From assembly GCF_041052385.1 (NCBI RefSeq), contig NZ_CP163439.1, positions 124,001-188,000 of the forward strand: DNA of 64,000 bases, given 5' to 3'. This document shows, one piece after another, positions 1 to 9,703 of the stretch. How positions within the stretch are numbered: position 1 is the first letter of the stretch; the number at the start of each line of letters is the position of its first letter. The DNA comes from Streptomyces sp. R28. Lineage in GTDB: Bacteria; Actinomycetota; Actinomycetes; Streptomycetales; Streptomycetaceae. Below the pieces are notes generated by a model. That model was not told the origin of the DNA. It did not search any database and saw nothing but the letters and a program-made list of their open reading frames with translations. The position numbers were made by a program, and so were the translations under genes.

Positions 1-3000
1 CAGGGCCGCGATGCCCAGGTCGCTGCGAGCCGCGGTACTGGCGGCGGCGGTGCCGATGGCCACGTTGCGGTTGGCGGCGGTCAGTTCGCGCACGGTGTTG
101 CCGAACTGGTCGTACTCGGTGGTGGCGATGTGCCCGCCGGGGGCGGAGGTGTTCACCGTGCGGCCGGAGGCGTCCAGGTAGTGGATGGTGGCGCGCTTGT
201 AGTCGGCGGCCGCCAGTGCGCTGCCGGCGTTCGAGGCGGGCACGACGTCCGCCGGGAAGACCGCGGTCGCGTCCGTGGGGGCGTCACCCTGCCCCCATGC
301 CCTGACGTCGGACGAGCCCATGCTGTTCGGAGCTGCGGTGCCGGTCAGCGGTACGTCGTAGACAACGGACGTGACCGCGTCGCCGGAAACGGTGTCCGCG
401 CTGCCCTGCGCGAGCGCCGGGCGGGATGCCTTGAGCAGCATGCCCTCACCGGCCGCGCTGCTGGAGCCGGCTTTGCCGTAGGTGAAGGTCCACGGCAGCT
501 CGCCGGGTGAGGTCAGCTTGGTGACCCGGCCGCTGCTGTCGTAGGCGTACTCGGTCTTCAGTGACGGCGAGATCTGCGGGTTCCATGCCTGGCGCAGCCG
601 GCCGGAGCCGTCGTACAGGTACATCTGCACCGGCTTGGAGGTGGCCGTGGCGGCACCGGGCGCGGTCGACCACAGCCGGATCTCCTTCACCTGCCCGGAG
701 ACGTCACCGAAGGTGCTGTCGGTGCCGGTGGTGGAGGTGGCGTAGACGAACTCGAGCGCGCGGCAGCCCTTGGTGGTGCGATCGGCCTTGCAGGCCGTCA
801 CCGTGGTGGCCGAGGTCGGTGCGTAGACCCAGGTGGGGCGGGCGAGCTGCTTGCCACCGACGGTGACCGTCTCGGAGTCCATGGACGTCGTGGACTCGCT
901 CTGGCCGTCGTTCTTGGTGCTGGAGACCTGCCAGGTCGTGGCTCCGGTCGGCTTGGTGAACACGGTGACGCTGCCGTCGTCGCCGGTGAGCGTGAACGTG
1001 CCCGAGGTCGATCCGGTCAGCGTGAGGTCCTCGGCGCCGGGCTCGGCTGTCCACCCGCTCTGGTTGGAGTTGGCGGTGAAGTGGATGGCGTCGCCGTCGA
1101 GCGTCACCACGTCGACCGCGGTGTCGGACACCTTGCTCACGTGGCTGTACTCAGAGCCCGACAGCTCGGCCGCGGTGCCGCTCACCCATTCCTGGCCGAA
1201 GATCGGCGCCTGCCCCTCGGGTACCCCGTTGGGGGTACGGGAGGGCGCGGTGCGCTCCACCGACAGGCCGAAGGCGGATACGTCGGTGGCGTTGAGCGTG
1301 TAGTCGCCGGTGAGCGGGTTCAGCGCGCCGGGGCCCACCTCCTCGTCGGCGGGGTCGTCCGCGGTGCGGTCGACGACTGCGTTCAGCGGCTCGGCGCTCC
1401 CGGAGGCGGAGTTGGGGCCGGTGAAGTCGGCCTTGATCTCGATATTGCCGTCCGGGTTGACGGTGTCGGTGGCATTCCACACCAGCTCGGCGTTCTTGCC
1501 GCTGGTCAGTGGCACCGGCCAGGCGGAGAGCGCCTGTCCGTCCTTGGTGACGTCACTGGCAGGGATCTTCACCCACGCATCGGCCGCGGAGCGGCGCCAG
1601 GAGAACGAGACGCTGTCGTACTTGCCGGCATCGGCCTCGGCGACCAGAGGCAGACGGCGCGCGGTGCGCTGGCCCTCGGAGGGCTGGACGAAGCCGCCCG
1701 GACCGGCGTGGAACGTGTACTCGGTCGCTTCGGACTTGTTGTCCGCCTTGTCCACGGCCCGCACCTGCAGTGTGTGGGTACCGTCGCGCGGCGGGGTGAC
1801 GGAGATGCTCTTGTCGGCGCTCGACCCGCTGGTGGTCACCTTGGTCCACGTCACGCCGTCCAGCGACCATTCCAGCCACTGGTGGTCAGCAGCCGGTGGA
1901 GTGACCGTGAAGGTGCCGCCCTGACCTGCCCCCTTGACCCAGGCATTCGACGGGTAGTCCGTCGAGGTGATCTTCGATGGGGCGGAGGGTGCGCTGGTGT
2001 CGACGGTGAAGGTCTTCCAGGCCGACCAGCCGGTATTGTAGTGCGCCCCGTCATAGGGACTGGTACGGAACTTGTACGTCTTGCCGTTCGCCAGTACCCC
2101 GGACGGGACGGTCACCGAGGCGACCTGGCCGGAGGGTACGTACTTCGACACGATGACGTCGCCGACCTGGGTGTTGGTGGCGTTGTCGAAGATCTGGAAG
2201 GTGCCGTTGACCTTGTCACCGTCGGCGTCGACGAAGGTGTCCCGCAGCGTCGGCGTGGTGGTGTTGACGGTGTAGGCGCCGCTGTAGGAGAAGTACGGCG
2301 GGCCGGCTTCCTGCTTGGTGCCGGTGCGCGGCCGGTAGTTGTAGTTCACCACCAGTTTGGGCGGGTTGGAGGCGGCGTTGGCGGAGTTGACCCGCTTCCA
2401 TTGCGCCACCGCGGTCTCACTCGTGGCGCGCAGGCCCATGTGGCCGCGGGTGGCCTTGGCCGAGGCCCACTCCTGCACCAGCGTGGTCGCATCCGCGTTG
2501 ATCCAGCCGTCCGGCTGCGCGGTGCAGGCGGCGTTGCCGCGGGTCTCGGTGGAGGTCGCCTTCTTCGCCGTCCACGACGGCTGCGCCGTCCAGCGCGAAG
2601 ACGTCGAGGCCGCGCCGGTCGACCACACCTCCCACGGGTAGAGCGCACAGTCGGTGTTGTTGCCCGAGTGGAAGTTCCACAGCGACAGCTTGGCGTCCAG
2701 AACCAGTGCATCCTGGATCGGTGTGGTGTTCCAGGAGATGAAGGAGCGCGCCGTACGCGAGGTGCCGTCTGCGTTCGTGGTGCCGGGGTTGCCCAGATCC
2801 AGCTCGGTGTCCGTGGACCAGTCGACCGTCTCGCCCTGCTGCACGTAGGTGTCGAAGACGTTGGACAGCGACGAGGTGGACGGGTCGACGGTGACGGGGT
2901 ACTGCGTGTCCGGGTCGGCGAGGAACTTCGCGTCCGGCGTGACGACCAGGTCGACGGTCGAGCCCTTCCGCACCACCTTCAGGCCGACCTTGGCCTTGCG

Positions 3001-3843
3001 GGTGTGCTCGCCGGACCGCTTGTCGACGGTGGCGTCCCACATCACCGCGGCGGGCATCACGGCCCGCTTCTTGTTCTTCTTGTCGGTGAACTGCACACTG
3101 CCGTCGGCCAGTTGTTTGACCTTCAGGCCCTTGGCCTTCAGCGGCAGGGTGTAGGCGTAGCCGCCCGCACCGGGGCGCTGCTTGATCTCGACGAACTGCT
3201 CGAAGCCGGTACGCGTGGCTTCGACGACCACGTCGGCGCCGGGAACGGCGTTGACGTACTCCGCCCGCGTCCCGTCCAGCTTCGGCTTCGGCAGCCCGCC
3301 CTTCCACTGCAGGGTGATCTGCTGGTCACCCTCGCCGAGCGTCACCAGGTCGGTCGTCTTGGCCTCGCGAGCGGCCTTCAACGACTTCGCAGGGGTCCCG
3401 GACTTGCCGGCCAGGCGCAGCCCGCTCGGATGCGCCTTGGGCTCGACCGCCCCGTCCTCTTCCTCGACGAGGTCAAGGTCGACGGTGCGCCACTCTCCTG
3501 TGACCTCGTCCCTGAACCGGACGGGTCCGGCGGTGAGTTCCGTGGTAAGTGACCCGTCCTTGTTCGCCCACGTCGTGGCGGTCTCCGTACGCTCGGACAA
3601 CGCCTCCACCCGCTTGCCCGACAGTCGGGCGGCCACGCGCGCGGACGGGATGTCCGCCGCCTGTGTGGCCGACGCCTTCTACGGCGCCTTGGGGCTCTGC
3701 GGCGGGGTGGCGGACACAGCCGCGGCGTATGCGCTGTCAAGCAGCGTGACGGTCAGGGCCAGGGACAGACTTCCCGCTATCCAGCGAGTGCTTCTCCCAG
3801 ACCAGAGTCGTCTGCGTCCACGAGACGCAGGCGTGCGAATCAT
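1..3843 (-). pseudogene. RHS/DNRLRE-domain secreted giant protein, interrupted by in-frame TAG, 3' end off window
   Basis: The minus-strand frame is open from the left edge to about 3843 except for one TAG at 3679-3681. An N-terminal signal sequence (Arg-rich n-region, hydrophobic core, AYA cleavage site) is followed about 10 codons later by the TAG. Translation then continues without any other stop for more than 1,200 codons. In order this shows a spacer, a DNRLRE-like domain (about residues 260-430), Ig/FN3-like segments, an RHS-associated segment and YD/RHS repeats (motifs such as YDGSGRL, YAYDSSGRV, TEYDQFGN). RHS proteins are large secreted or surface toxin-delivery proteins whose toxin lies at the C-terminus, which is off the window. 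The start at 3843 is chosen for its GGAGAA ribosome site; 3870 is an alternative. A single CAG-to-TAG change would explain the stop, so this is either a recent pseudogene, amber readthrough or a sequence error. Confidence 0.8.
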
Positions 3844-4079
3844 CAGGGTTCTCCGGCTTTTTGACTTCATGTCACACATCACAAGTGTGATGTCTCTGCG
3901 AAGATAACGTGTGCAAAGAGACGGTAAATACGGGCAGGTGAGGGCAGGTTGGGTGCCTGCATGTCGGTTTGCAGGAGTGATTTGCATCACCTGATGTGAA
4001 CGGGGAAATTGGCGGCACAGCCTTTCGGCGGCATCGGCGGTCTGCCTTGAAGCCGCCGGCCCGGTGGACAAGCCGACCG

Positions 4080-4620
4080 ACTTCGATCGGCTGTCCGTTG
4101 GGGCTGATCAGACGGCCGGTCTTCCCACGCCTGCGCGGCAGAGCTTGAGCGGCGGGAGGCGGGCCTGCTGGGCGCGCGCCTCGCATGACGGGCCACCGCA
4201 GCTTCTCGTCGGTCAGCCGCGAGGGAACGTCCGCACCAGGTAACGGTCCAAGGTCAGGTGCACGCCACGGTGAGCTCGCCGCTCGGCGGGACCCGCGCTT
4301 CGAACTCGACGGCACCAGTCCCTGCCGGTGGTGGAGGTGGGGCCTCGACAACACCAGTGGCGAAGAGATCCGCCCCTCTGTATTGCATCGGCCTGGCCCC
4401 GCCAGGCAGTTCGGGATCGCTGCGGGGGGCCGTTGGGGCGAACAGGGAGGCCGAAGTCACCATGTCCAGCGCCTGGTGGGGGCGTTGATGGTTATAGACG
4501 GCAACCCACTCGTCGACCGCCTGCTGGGCACCCTCGCTCGATTCGAACGACGCGGCGTCGTTGAGGAACTCCTCCCGCAGCGTCTTGTGGAACCGCCCGT
4601 GCGGGCGGACTCGCCGAACA
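4080..4620 (-). mobile_element. IS481-family transposase remnant (C-terminal part, frameshifted)
   Basis: The minus-strand frame ending at 4254 reads GRFHKTLREEFLN and later VYNHQRPHQALDM. This is the end of the DDE domain typical of actinobacterial IS481 transposases, followed by their usual C-terminal tail (GAVEFEARVPPSGEL). The tail then shifts frame near 4250 and continues as SRLTDEKL...GARPAGPPP before becoming unrecognisable. The N-terminal half, including the first two catalytic Asp residues, is missing. At about 4620 the fragment abuts a polyprenyl-synthetase pseudogene. No terminal repeats were found. Confidence 0.65.
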
Positions 4621-5180
4621 GGCCGAGCAGGTCGTTGCGTAGTTGGAACGCCTCCCCCAGCGGCAGCCCGTATGCGGAGAGGTCGGCACGCGGCCAGGGA
4701 TCGGCGGGCGCGACCAAGCCACCGATGCAGGGGCTGTTCGACGGTGCACTTGGCGGTCTTGTAGCGGACGACCTTTCAGGGACATCTCTGCGTCCGGTTT
4801 GCTGCCGGTGCTGAGGATCTCCAGGGCTTCGCCCGCGATCAGTTCCCGAGCTGGCTCGGCCCACATAGGCCGAGCCCTGGCCAGGTAGGCGGCGGGCAGG
4901 CCGCTGGTGGCGAACAACTGGCCCGCCGGCGCCATCAAATGGTCCCCGACCAGCATGGCCAGGGAGCGGGCAGCCACGTGCGGTTTCGGACGTCCGGTCA
5001 CCGCGGAGCGCTGGGCGACGTGGGCAGTGGGCAGGTTGTGACGCGGCGGGCTGTCGTCGATGAGACCGTCGTGGACAATCGCTGCGGCGTGGACCAGTTC
5101 CATCGAGGCAGCCGCACGTAGGAGCGCGTCGTTGTCAGGCTGGTCGGCCGCACGCCACCCCCAGTTGGCTGGGTCATTTT
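4621..5180 (-). pseudogene. polyprenyl (isoprenyl) diphosphate synthase pseudogene, truncated at both ends
   Basis: The minus strand carries pieces of a trans-isoprenyl diphosphate synthase in three frames. The first piece reads GWRAADQPDNDALLRAAASM, then ELVHAAAIVHDGLIDD (the first Asp-rich region, where the usual HDD has become HDG). A second frame gives RYKTAKCTVEQPLH and a third gives LSAYGLPLGEAFQLRNDLLGLFGE. Intact enzymes of about 350 residues condense isopentenyl diphosphate with allylic diphosphates. Here the N-terminus before about 5180 is lost, at least two frameshifts separate the pieces, and the C-terminus is replaced by the IS481 remnant at 4620. It is certainly inactive. Confidence 0.75.
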
Positions 5181-5369
5181 CTGCGGGAGTCGTTTGTCGA
5201 TGACTTCGGGAGGCACTGCTGCGTGTCCTTGAAGATCAATGTCGGCGACTTTTGGGCTCTGTCACAGATCTTGGGGAGCGGTCGCGGAGGGTGACGGTGC
5301 CATTCGATTGGGAGCGTGGTCCCGAACCCCGGCTGCCCGACTCAAGCGCCCTCCTCGTAGCCTCCGCGT

Positions 5370-5918
5370 ATGACTGATGATCCGTTCCAATGCCGCTGTG
5401 TCCTCTGCCATGACTACGGTGACCAAGACGAGGCAGACGGCGTTGACCTGACGATCATCGAGAACGTGCAGCAACACGGATGGCACGTCGTGATGGTTCC
5501 CGAGGACGAGATCGGTCCCGGATTCGCTTACACGATCGGGCTGTCGCACACTCACGGCGCGCCTGAGCTCGCCATGTTCGGACTCGATATCCATGCCATG
5601 CATCGCATGCTCAACGGGCTCGGAGAGAAGTCCGCCTCGGGTGCTGTACTGGCTGACAGCCAGAAACATCCTGACGTGGTCGCCGGTCACCCAGTCGCGC
5701 TCAGGCAGGTGAATCTTCGCTGGTACCGGATATTCTTCGGGCGGGCCATCGGGTTCTACCGGCGGCCTCCATTTCCCGTGTTGCAAGTTGCGTGGCCCGA
5801 CATGGAGGGCCGCTTTCATTGGGAAGAACAGGCCGAGGAGATGCATCGGGAGTCCCAGCCTCAGTTGTGGCTGCCACCGGGTGAGCACCCTGTCGGGATC
5901 TGGACGACCGAACTCTGA
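5370..5918 (+). CDS. DUF4262 domain-containing protein
   Basis: A 182-residue soluble protein with the layout of DUF4262 proteins: an N-terminal Cys-rich start (CRCVLC), then IIENVQQHGWHVVMVPEDEIGPGFAYTIGL and a conserved GLSHTHGAPELAMFGLD segment. Family members are common in actinomycetes and often lie near mobile DNA, but no biochemical function is established. It sits alone between the IS481/polyprenyl-synthetase debris and an IS701 element inserted about 80 bp after its stop. No Shine-Dalgarno sequence is obvious before the ATG, so the message may be leaderless or the site weak. Codon use matches its neighbours. Confidence 0.8.
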   Translation: MTDDPFQCRCVLCHDYGDQDEADGVDLTIIENVQQHGWHVVMVPEDEIGPGFAYTIGLSHTHGAPELAMFGLDIHAMHRMLNGLGEKSASGAVLADSQKHPDVVAGHPVALRQVNLRWYRIFFGRAIGFYRRPPFPVLQVAWPDMEGRFHWEEQAEEMHRESQPQLWLPPGEHPVGIWTTEL

Positions 5919-5981
5919 TATCGAACGTGCCGGCCGGCGGCAGAGCACACCACGGCGGGGAGCTACTGAAGCAAGATCATT

Positions 5982-7331
5982 TTGCGGAACAGTTCGAATA
6001 GGACTCCGTTAGGTCTTCCGGTTCGGGCTGTTCCTGGGCATGTTGGATGGGTCGACGCACATGAAGTCAACCGTGTCCGGGCTACGTTGGCGTTATACGT
6101 GGCGGATGTGTTCGCCTCGGTGCCGCGCAAGGATCAGCGGGCCAAGGGCGACTGCTACCTGCGGGGACTGATGCTGGACGGCCGCCGCAAGTCCATCCAG
6201 GCCATGGCCTCGCGGCTACCGGACGGCGACGAGCAGAACCTTCAGCAGTTCGTGAACCAGTCCACCTGGGACCCGGTGCCGGTGCAGCGGCGGATCTGCG
6301 AACGGATGCTGCCGCACATCGCCCCGACGGCCTGGGTGATCGACGACGTGTCCGTACCCAAGGACGGCAGAATGTCGGTCGCGGTGGCCCCGCAGTACTG
6401 CGGGGCCTTGGGAAAACGCGCCAACTGCCAGGTCGCGGTCAGCGTCCACGCCGCCACCGACGCTGCCTCCTGCCCTCTGCAATGGCGGCTGTTCCTGCCG
6501 AAGGAATGGGCGGCGGACACCGGCCGCAGGACCGTCACCCGCATCCCGCCCGAGGTCACGCACCGGGAGAAGTGGCGGTTGGCTCTGGACATGCTCGACA
6601 CGCTGGCCGGCTGGGGCATGAGGCCGCCGGTCGTCGTGGCCGACGCGGCCTACGGCACCAACGCACACCTGCGGGCCGGCCTGGCAGAGCGCGGAATCGA
6701 CTACGTGCTGGCCGTCCGCACGGACGTGACCGCCTATCCCTTCGAGGAACAGCCCGTTACCCCGGCCCGCAACGGGCCCGTCGGGTGCTGGCCACAGCCT
6801 CGCTACCGCCATCCCGCACCGTCGGTGGCGGCCCTGGCCTGCGGTCTCGCGCAGGACGCGTTCACCACCGTCGCCTGGCGCAACGGCTCTCGAGGAGAGT
6901 TACGGTCCCGCTTCGCCGCCGTGCGCATCCGCCCTGCGGGCAAGGCCGTCGAGCGTCCGATCCGAACCGCTGCCTCGGCCGCGCAGGGCTGGCGGGACGG
7001 GGTCCTGCCGGACTGCTGGCTGCTGGTCGAGTGGCCCGAAGAAGCCGAGACTCCCACCGACTACTGGCTGTCCAACCTGCCGGCCGACATGGCGATCGCC
7101 GACCTGGCCCGGCTGGCCAAGGTCCGCTGGCGCATCGAGCACGATTACCGCGAACTCAAGCACGGCCTGGGCCTGGACCACTTCGAAGGCCGCTCCTGGC
7201 CCGGCTGGCACCACCACGTCACCCTCGTGACCGCCGCCCATGCCTTCCTCACCGAACAACGCCTGGCCCCAAAAGCACCCGGGCCGGCCTCACCCTCTAC
7301 CAGATCCTCGATGCACTCCAGGACACCTTGA
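5982..7331 (+). CDS. IS701-family transposase (DDE), C-terminus split by a frameshift
   Basis: A DDE transposase of about 440 residues. The catalytic triad is visible in AWVIDDVSVPKDG, VVVADAAYG and RWRIEHDYRELKHGLGLDHFEGR. In the zero frame it ends at 7331 with an unnatural Pro/Ser tail. The expected C-terminus (AGLTLYQILDALQDTLRCWTG...) lies in the -1 frame and stops at 7412-7414 inside the right repeat. The switch falls exactly at CCCAAAA (7268-7274), a canonical slippery heptamer. The start is uncertain: the in-frame TTG at 5982 lies outside the element, and no ATG or GTG occurs in frame before the conserved VDAHEVNRVRA segment. The frame break could be programmed frameshifting or a mutation. 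Confidence 0.85.
   Translation: MRNSSNRTPLGLPVRAVPGHVGWVDAHEVNRVRATLALYVADVFASVPRKDQRAKGDCYLRGLMLDGRRKSIQAMASRLPDGDEQNLQQFVNQSTWDPVPVQRRICERMLPHIAPTAWVIDDVSVPKDGRMSVAVAPQYCGALGKRANCQVAVSVHAATDAASCPLQWRLFLPKEWAADTGRRTVTRIPPEVTHREKWRLALDMLDTLAGWGMRPPVVVADAAYGTNAHLRAGLAERGIDYVLAVRTDVTAYPFEEQPVTPARNGPVGCWPQPRYRHPAPSVAALACGLAQDAFTTVAWRNGSRGELRSRFAAVRIRPAGKAVERPIRTAASAAQGWRDGVLPDCWLLVEWPEEAETPTDYWLSNLPADMAIADLARLAKVRWRIEHDYRELKHGLGLDHFEGRSWPGWHHHVTLVTAAHAFLTEQRLAPKAPGPASPSTRSSMHSRTP
5999..6015 (+). repeat. left terminal inverted repeat of the IS701-type element
   Basis: The 17-bp sequence TAGGACTCCGTTAGGTC here is repeated exactly in reverse complement at 7408-7424. The four bases immediately outside (5995-5998, CGAA) recur directly after the right repeat, as expected for a 4-bp target-site duplication. 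Confidence 0.9.
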
Positions 7332-7407
7332 GGTGCTGGACCGGCATCTGCACCACCTGTCAACAGCCCTTGCCCAGCAGGACACACAGAACACCGAGAT
7401 CAAGAAC

Positions 7408-7424
7408 GACCTAACGGAGTCCTA
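7408..7424 (-). repeat. right terminal inverted repeat of the IS701-type element
   Basis: Exact reverse complement of 5999-6015. It contains the -1-frame stop codon (TAA, 7412-7414) of the transposase and is followed by CGAA at 7425-7428. Confidence 0.9.
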
Positions 7425-7562
7425 CGAAGCCGGCTCGACCATAAGATCTGTGCCAGAGCCCCCAAGTCAGGCTCTGGCACAACTTCTGTGGACCTGTTGC
7501 GGAGCGTGACTGGTGACGGCCCCGGTGGCGTGCGCCGGTGAGTGATCGTGCAGGCTGGACAC

Positions 7563-8132
7563 ATGGCCAGTCGCGTTGAGAAGTACCTCGCCCATCTTGA
7601 TCGACTTTCCGGAGGAGGGGAGCCCCGCTTCTTCCCTGTCGAGTCGACCAAGCAGGGGCTGCGGGGCGTGACGGAGATCGTTTACGACAACCTGCCGGAC
7701 GGGCTTCTCACGGCGCTCACCTACGGCTTGTCGCTGGCGGAGCATCCCGATTGGCAGCACGGCTCGCCGGAACTCTGCCTCAGCCTGAACTCGACCAACG
7801 TGATCTGGGCCCACGCCGTGGGCTTCCTCGCCGAGCAACTCCGTGGAACCTGCCCATTCAGTTACGGCAGCACGATCAACTTCGGTGAGCGCATCGTGCC
7901 CGAGTCAGAGATGACGGCATTCTGCGTGTTCGCGCCGCTGGTCCTCGACAGAGACGACTACCTGGGCATCGACGTCGGCATTCCGGGACACGAGGGCCAC
8001 GACGTGATCAACATCCAAGGGATGTACCCCATCCACGAGGTCGAGCGGCAGTTCATCAACGAGTACGGGCTTGAAGCCTTCTGGAAGAGCGACTGGGAGC
8101 CCACCAACGTGCTCCGGCGTCCCGCGATCTGA
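7563..8132 (+). CDS. suppressor-of-fused (SUFU) domain protein
   Basis: A 189-residue soluble protein matching the bacterial SUFU-like family: an N-terminal YLAHLDRLSGGGEPRFFP stretch, then GVTEIVYDNLPDGLLTALTYGLSLAEHPDW and a C-terminal IQGMYPIHEVERQFINEYGLEAFWK. Bacterial SUFU-domain proteins are mostly uncharacterised; comparative genomics has linked many to immunity in polymorphic-toxin loci. The ATG at 7563 is preferred because the family begins here; GTG at 7542 would add seven residues. No toxin gene is next to it: the IS701 copy lies upstream and ISL3 debris downstream, so its partner may have been lost. Confidence 0.75.
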   Translation: MASRVEKYLAHLDRLSGGGEPRFFPVESTKQGLRGVTEIVYDNLPDGLLTALTYGLSLAEHPDWQHGSPELCLSLNSTNVIWAHAVGFLAEQLRGTCPFSYGSTINFGERIVPESEMTAFCVFAPLVLDRDDYLGIDVGIPGHEGHDVINIQGMYPIHEVERQFINEYGLEAFWKSDWEPTNVLRRPAI

Positions 8133-8159
8133 TCTGGGGAGGGCAGCTGGTGGACAGCA

Positions 8160-9000
8160 TCAGGCGAGCAGGACTCGCTTGCGTAGGAGCGCGAAGCCGG
8201 CTCGGCCAAACATCTGGCGCTTGAGCATCTTGATCCGGTTGACATGCCCTTCGACCGCGCCCGAGTTCCAGGGCAGAGTGAGTCCGGCGGTGACGGCGTC
8301 GAGATCGCGGTCGATGCCGGCGGCAAGGGGGTGGAGGCTGGGCAGGTCGTCCTGCCGGACGGCGTCGAGCCAGGCTGCCAGGTGTTCACCTTGGCGCTGC
8401 GTGAGCATGATCGCGAAGGAGCGGACATGCCGGGTGAGGGCGTCGAGTTCGGGACAGTACGTGCGGAGAGTCTTGAGCTGGATCTGTTCGGGCTCGGTGA
8501 GGGTCTCCGGGCGTCTCAGGATCCGCCCGGAGACGGTCCGGGGCGACGGTGGCCGGGCGATCACCGGCCGCGGCAAGGTCCGCTTCTTGTGCACGTAGGC
8601 ACGGACGCGCTGGTAGCTCCCCTTGTAGCCGAGCGGCACGATCTCCTCCCATAGCTCCCAGGCGTTGGTGAATCCCTCGTTCCACCGGTCGTCCAGGTCG
8701 GGCTTGTAGTCATCAAGGACCGAGGGCCGGTTCTGCCACTCGCCGGTGAACAGTTCCTCCGGGAACGCGGCGTCGGCGAGCTGCTTGACGGTCCGCCAGG
8801 TCATGCCGAGCTGACGCTGGATCGAGCGGCGGCTGTGCCCTGCCTCCAGCAGCGCGTGGACGGCAGCGCGCCGGGCCCGGGTGCGGTCGGTGAACCGGTG
8901 CCAGGTCGGCCAGGGTGAACCGGGCGGTTCCTCTTCCGGAGCAGGCTCCAGCTCGGGTCCGTGGGCGCCCGGGACAAGGGCGCGGAGGCAGCCGCGGTGC
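8160..9000 (-). pseudogene. ISL3-family transposase, C-terminal fragment
   Basis: The minus-strand frame ends at 8160 with the characteristic ISL3 C-terminus (LTLPWNSGAVEGHVNRIKMLKRQMFGRAGF). Upstream it carries a helix-turn-helix-like segment (GHSRRSIQRQLGMTWRTVKQLAD). The N-terminal zinc-finger and first catalytic region are absent. Coding similarity stops near 9000, where a fragment of a solute-binding protein begins on the opposite strand. About 275 of roughly 500 residues remain, so it is inactive. The residues upstream of this point in the same frame are only the antisense of the neighbouring fragment. Confidence 0.8.
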
Positions 9001-9012
9001 TGGGCGACGGTC

Positions 9013-9703
9013 CGTGGACTACAGCAAGTACCACGACGTACGCGTCGACAACAGCTCGCGACCGGCACCCTGGTCCCCGACGTCGTCCAGCTCCAGACGG
9101 TCCCGGACTTCACCCGCTGGAAGAGCCAGGGCAAGCTGCTGCCGTACAAGCCCGCAGGTTTCTCCAAGCTCTACAAGGACTTCCGCGACCCGCAGGGCGC
9201 CTGGTCGGCCGTCCGGGTGACCGCCTTCAGCTACATGTACGGCGTCGAAGCCGTCGCGGGACACGCCCCCCAAGTCTCCGTACGAGCTGGTCGACCCGCG
9301 CTGGAAGTGCGCCATCGCCTCCTCCTACCCGCACGACGACGACGCGGCGCTCTACCTCTTCTCCCTCTACCAGGAGGCGTACGGCTGGGACTGGGTCGCG
9401 AAGTTCGCCGCGCAGCAGCCGCAGGTCAACCGCGGTTCGCACACCCCGGCTGTCGCGGTCAATGCCAAGCAGAAGGCAATCGGCGTCGGCGGGTCCGGCT
9501 CGCTGACCGCGCCCCCGACCGCCGCAACGCGCTTCGCCGTGGCCGACAGGCACCCCTTCATGGCCTGGGGCCAGCGAGCCGCGATCCTCAGGAAGGCCGC
9601 CAACCCCACCGCCGCCAAGCTGTACGTCAACTGGGTACTGTCCGCCGAACGCCAGCAGAGCTCCTCCAACGGCTGGTCCGTCCGCAAAGCTGCGCGCCCT
9701 CGG
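9013..9703 (+). pseudogene. extracellular solute-binding protein (ABC transporter, iron-type) pseudogene
   Basis: Three consecutive plus-strand frames together encode the C-terminal two-thirds of a periplasmic-type solute-binding protein: VDYSKYHDVRVDN, then ATGTLVPDVVQLQTVPDFTRW to SAVRVTAFSYMYG, then PKSPYELVDPRWKCAIASSYPHDDD to LYVNWVLSAERQQSSSNGWSV. Frame changes lie near 9050 and in a run of six C at about 9265-9270. The signal peptide and N-lobe are missing where ISL3 sequence begins, and the C-terminus is cut at about 9700 by TnpB sequence. The protein resembles Fe(III)-type binding proteins; the substrate cannot be stated. Confidence 0.75.

Larger units (their letters stand above)
5999..7424 (+). 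mobile_element. complete IS701-family insertion sequence with 4-bp target duplication
   Basis: A 1,426-bp element is bounded by perfect 17-bp inverted repeats (5999-6015 and 7408-7424) and flanked by the direct repeat CGAA at 5995-5998 and 7425-7428. It carries one transposase gene that fills nearly all of the element; the -1-frame stop lies within the right repeat. The 4-bp duplication and the transposase type fit IS701. The intact ends and duplication imply a recent insertion, in contrast to the decayed elements around it. Confidence 0.9.

Noticed and set aside
1081-3552. Long plus-strand open frame opposite the RHS gene
   Set aside because: Gly/Arg/Val-rich antisense frame typical of high-GC coding DNA; the minus strand shows clear RHS and DNRLRE motifs.
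4185-4814. 209-codon plus-strand frame
   Set aside because: Antisense to IS481 and polyprenyl-synthetase remnants; no motif.
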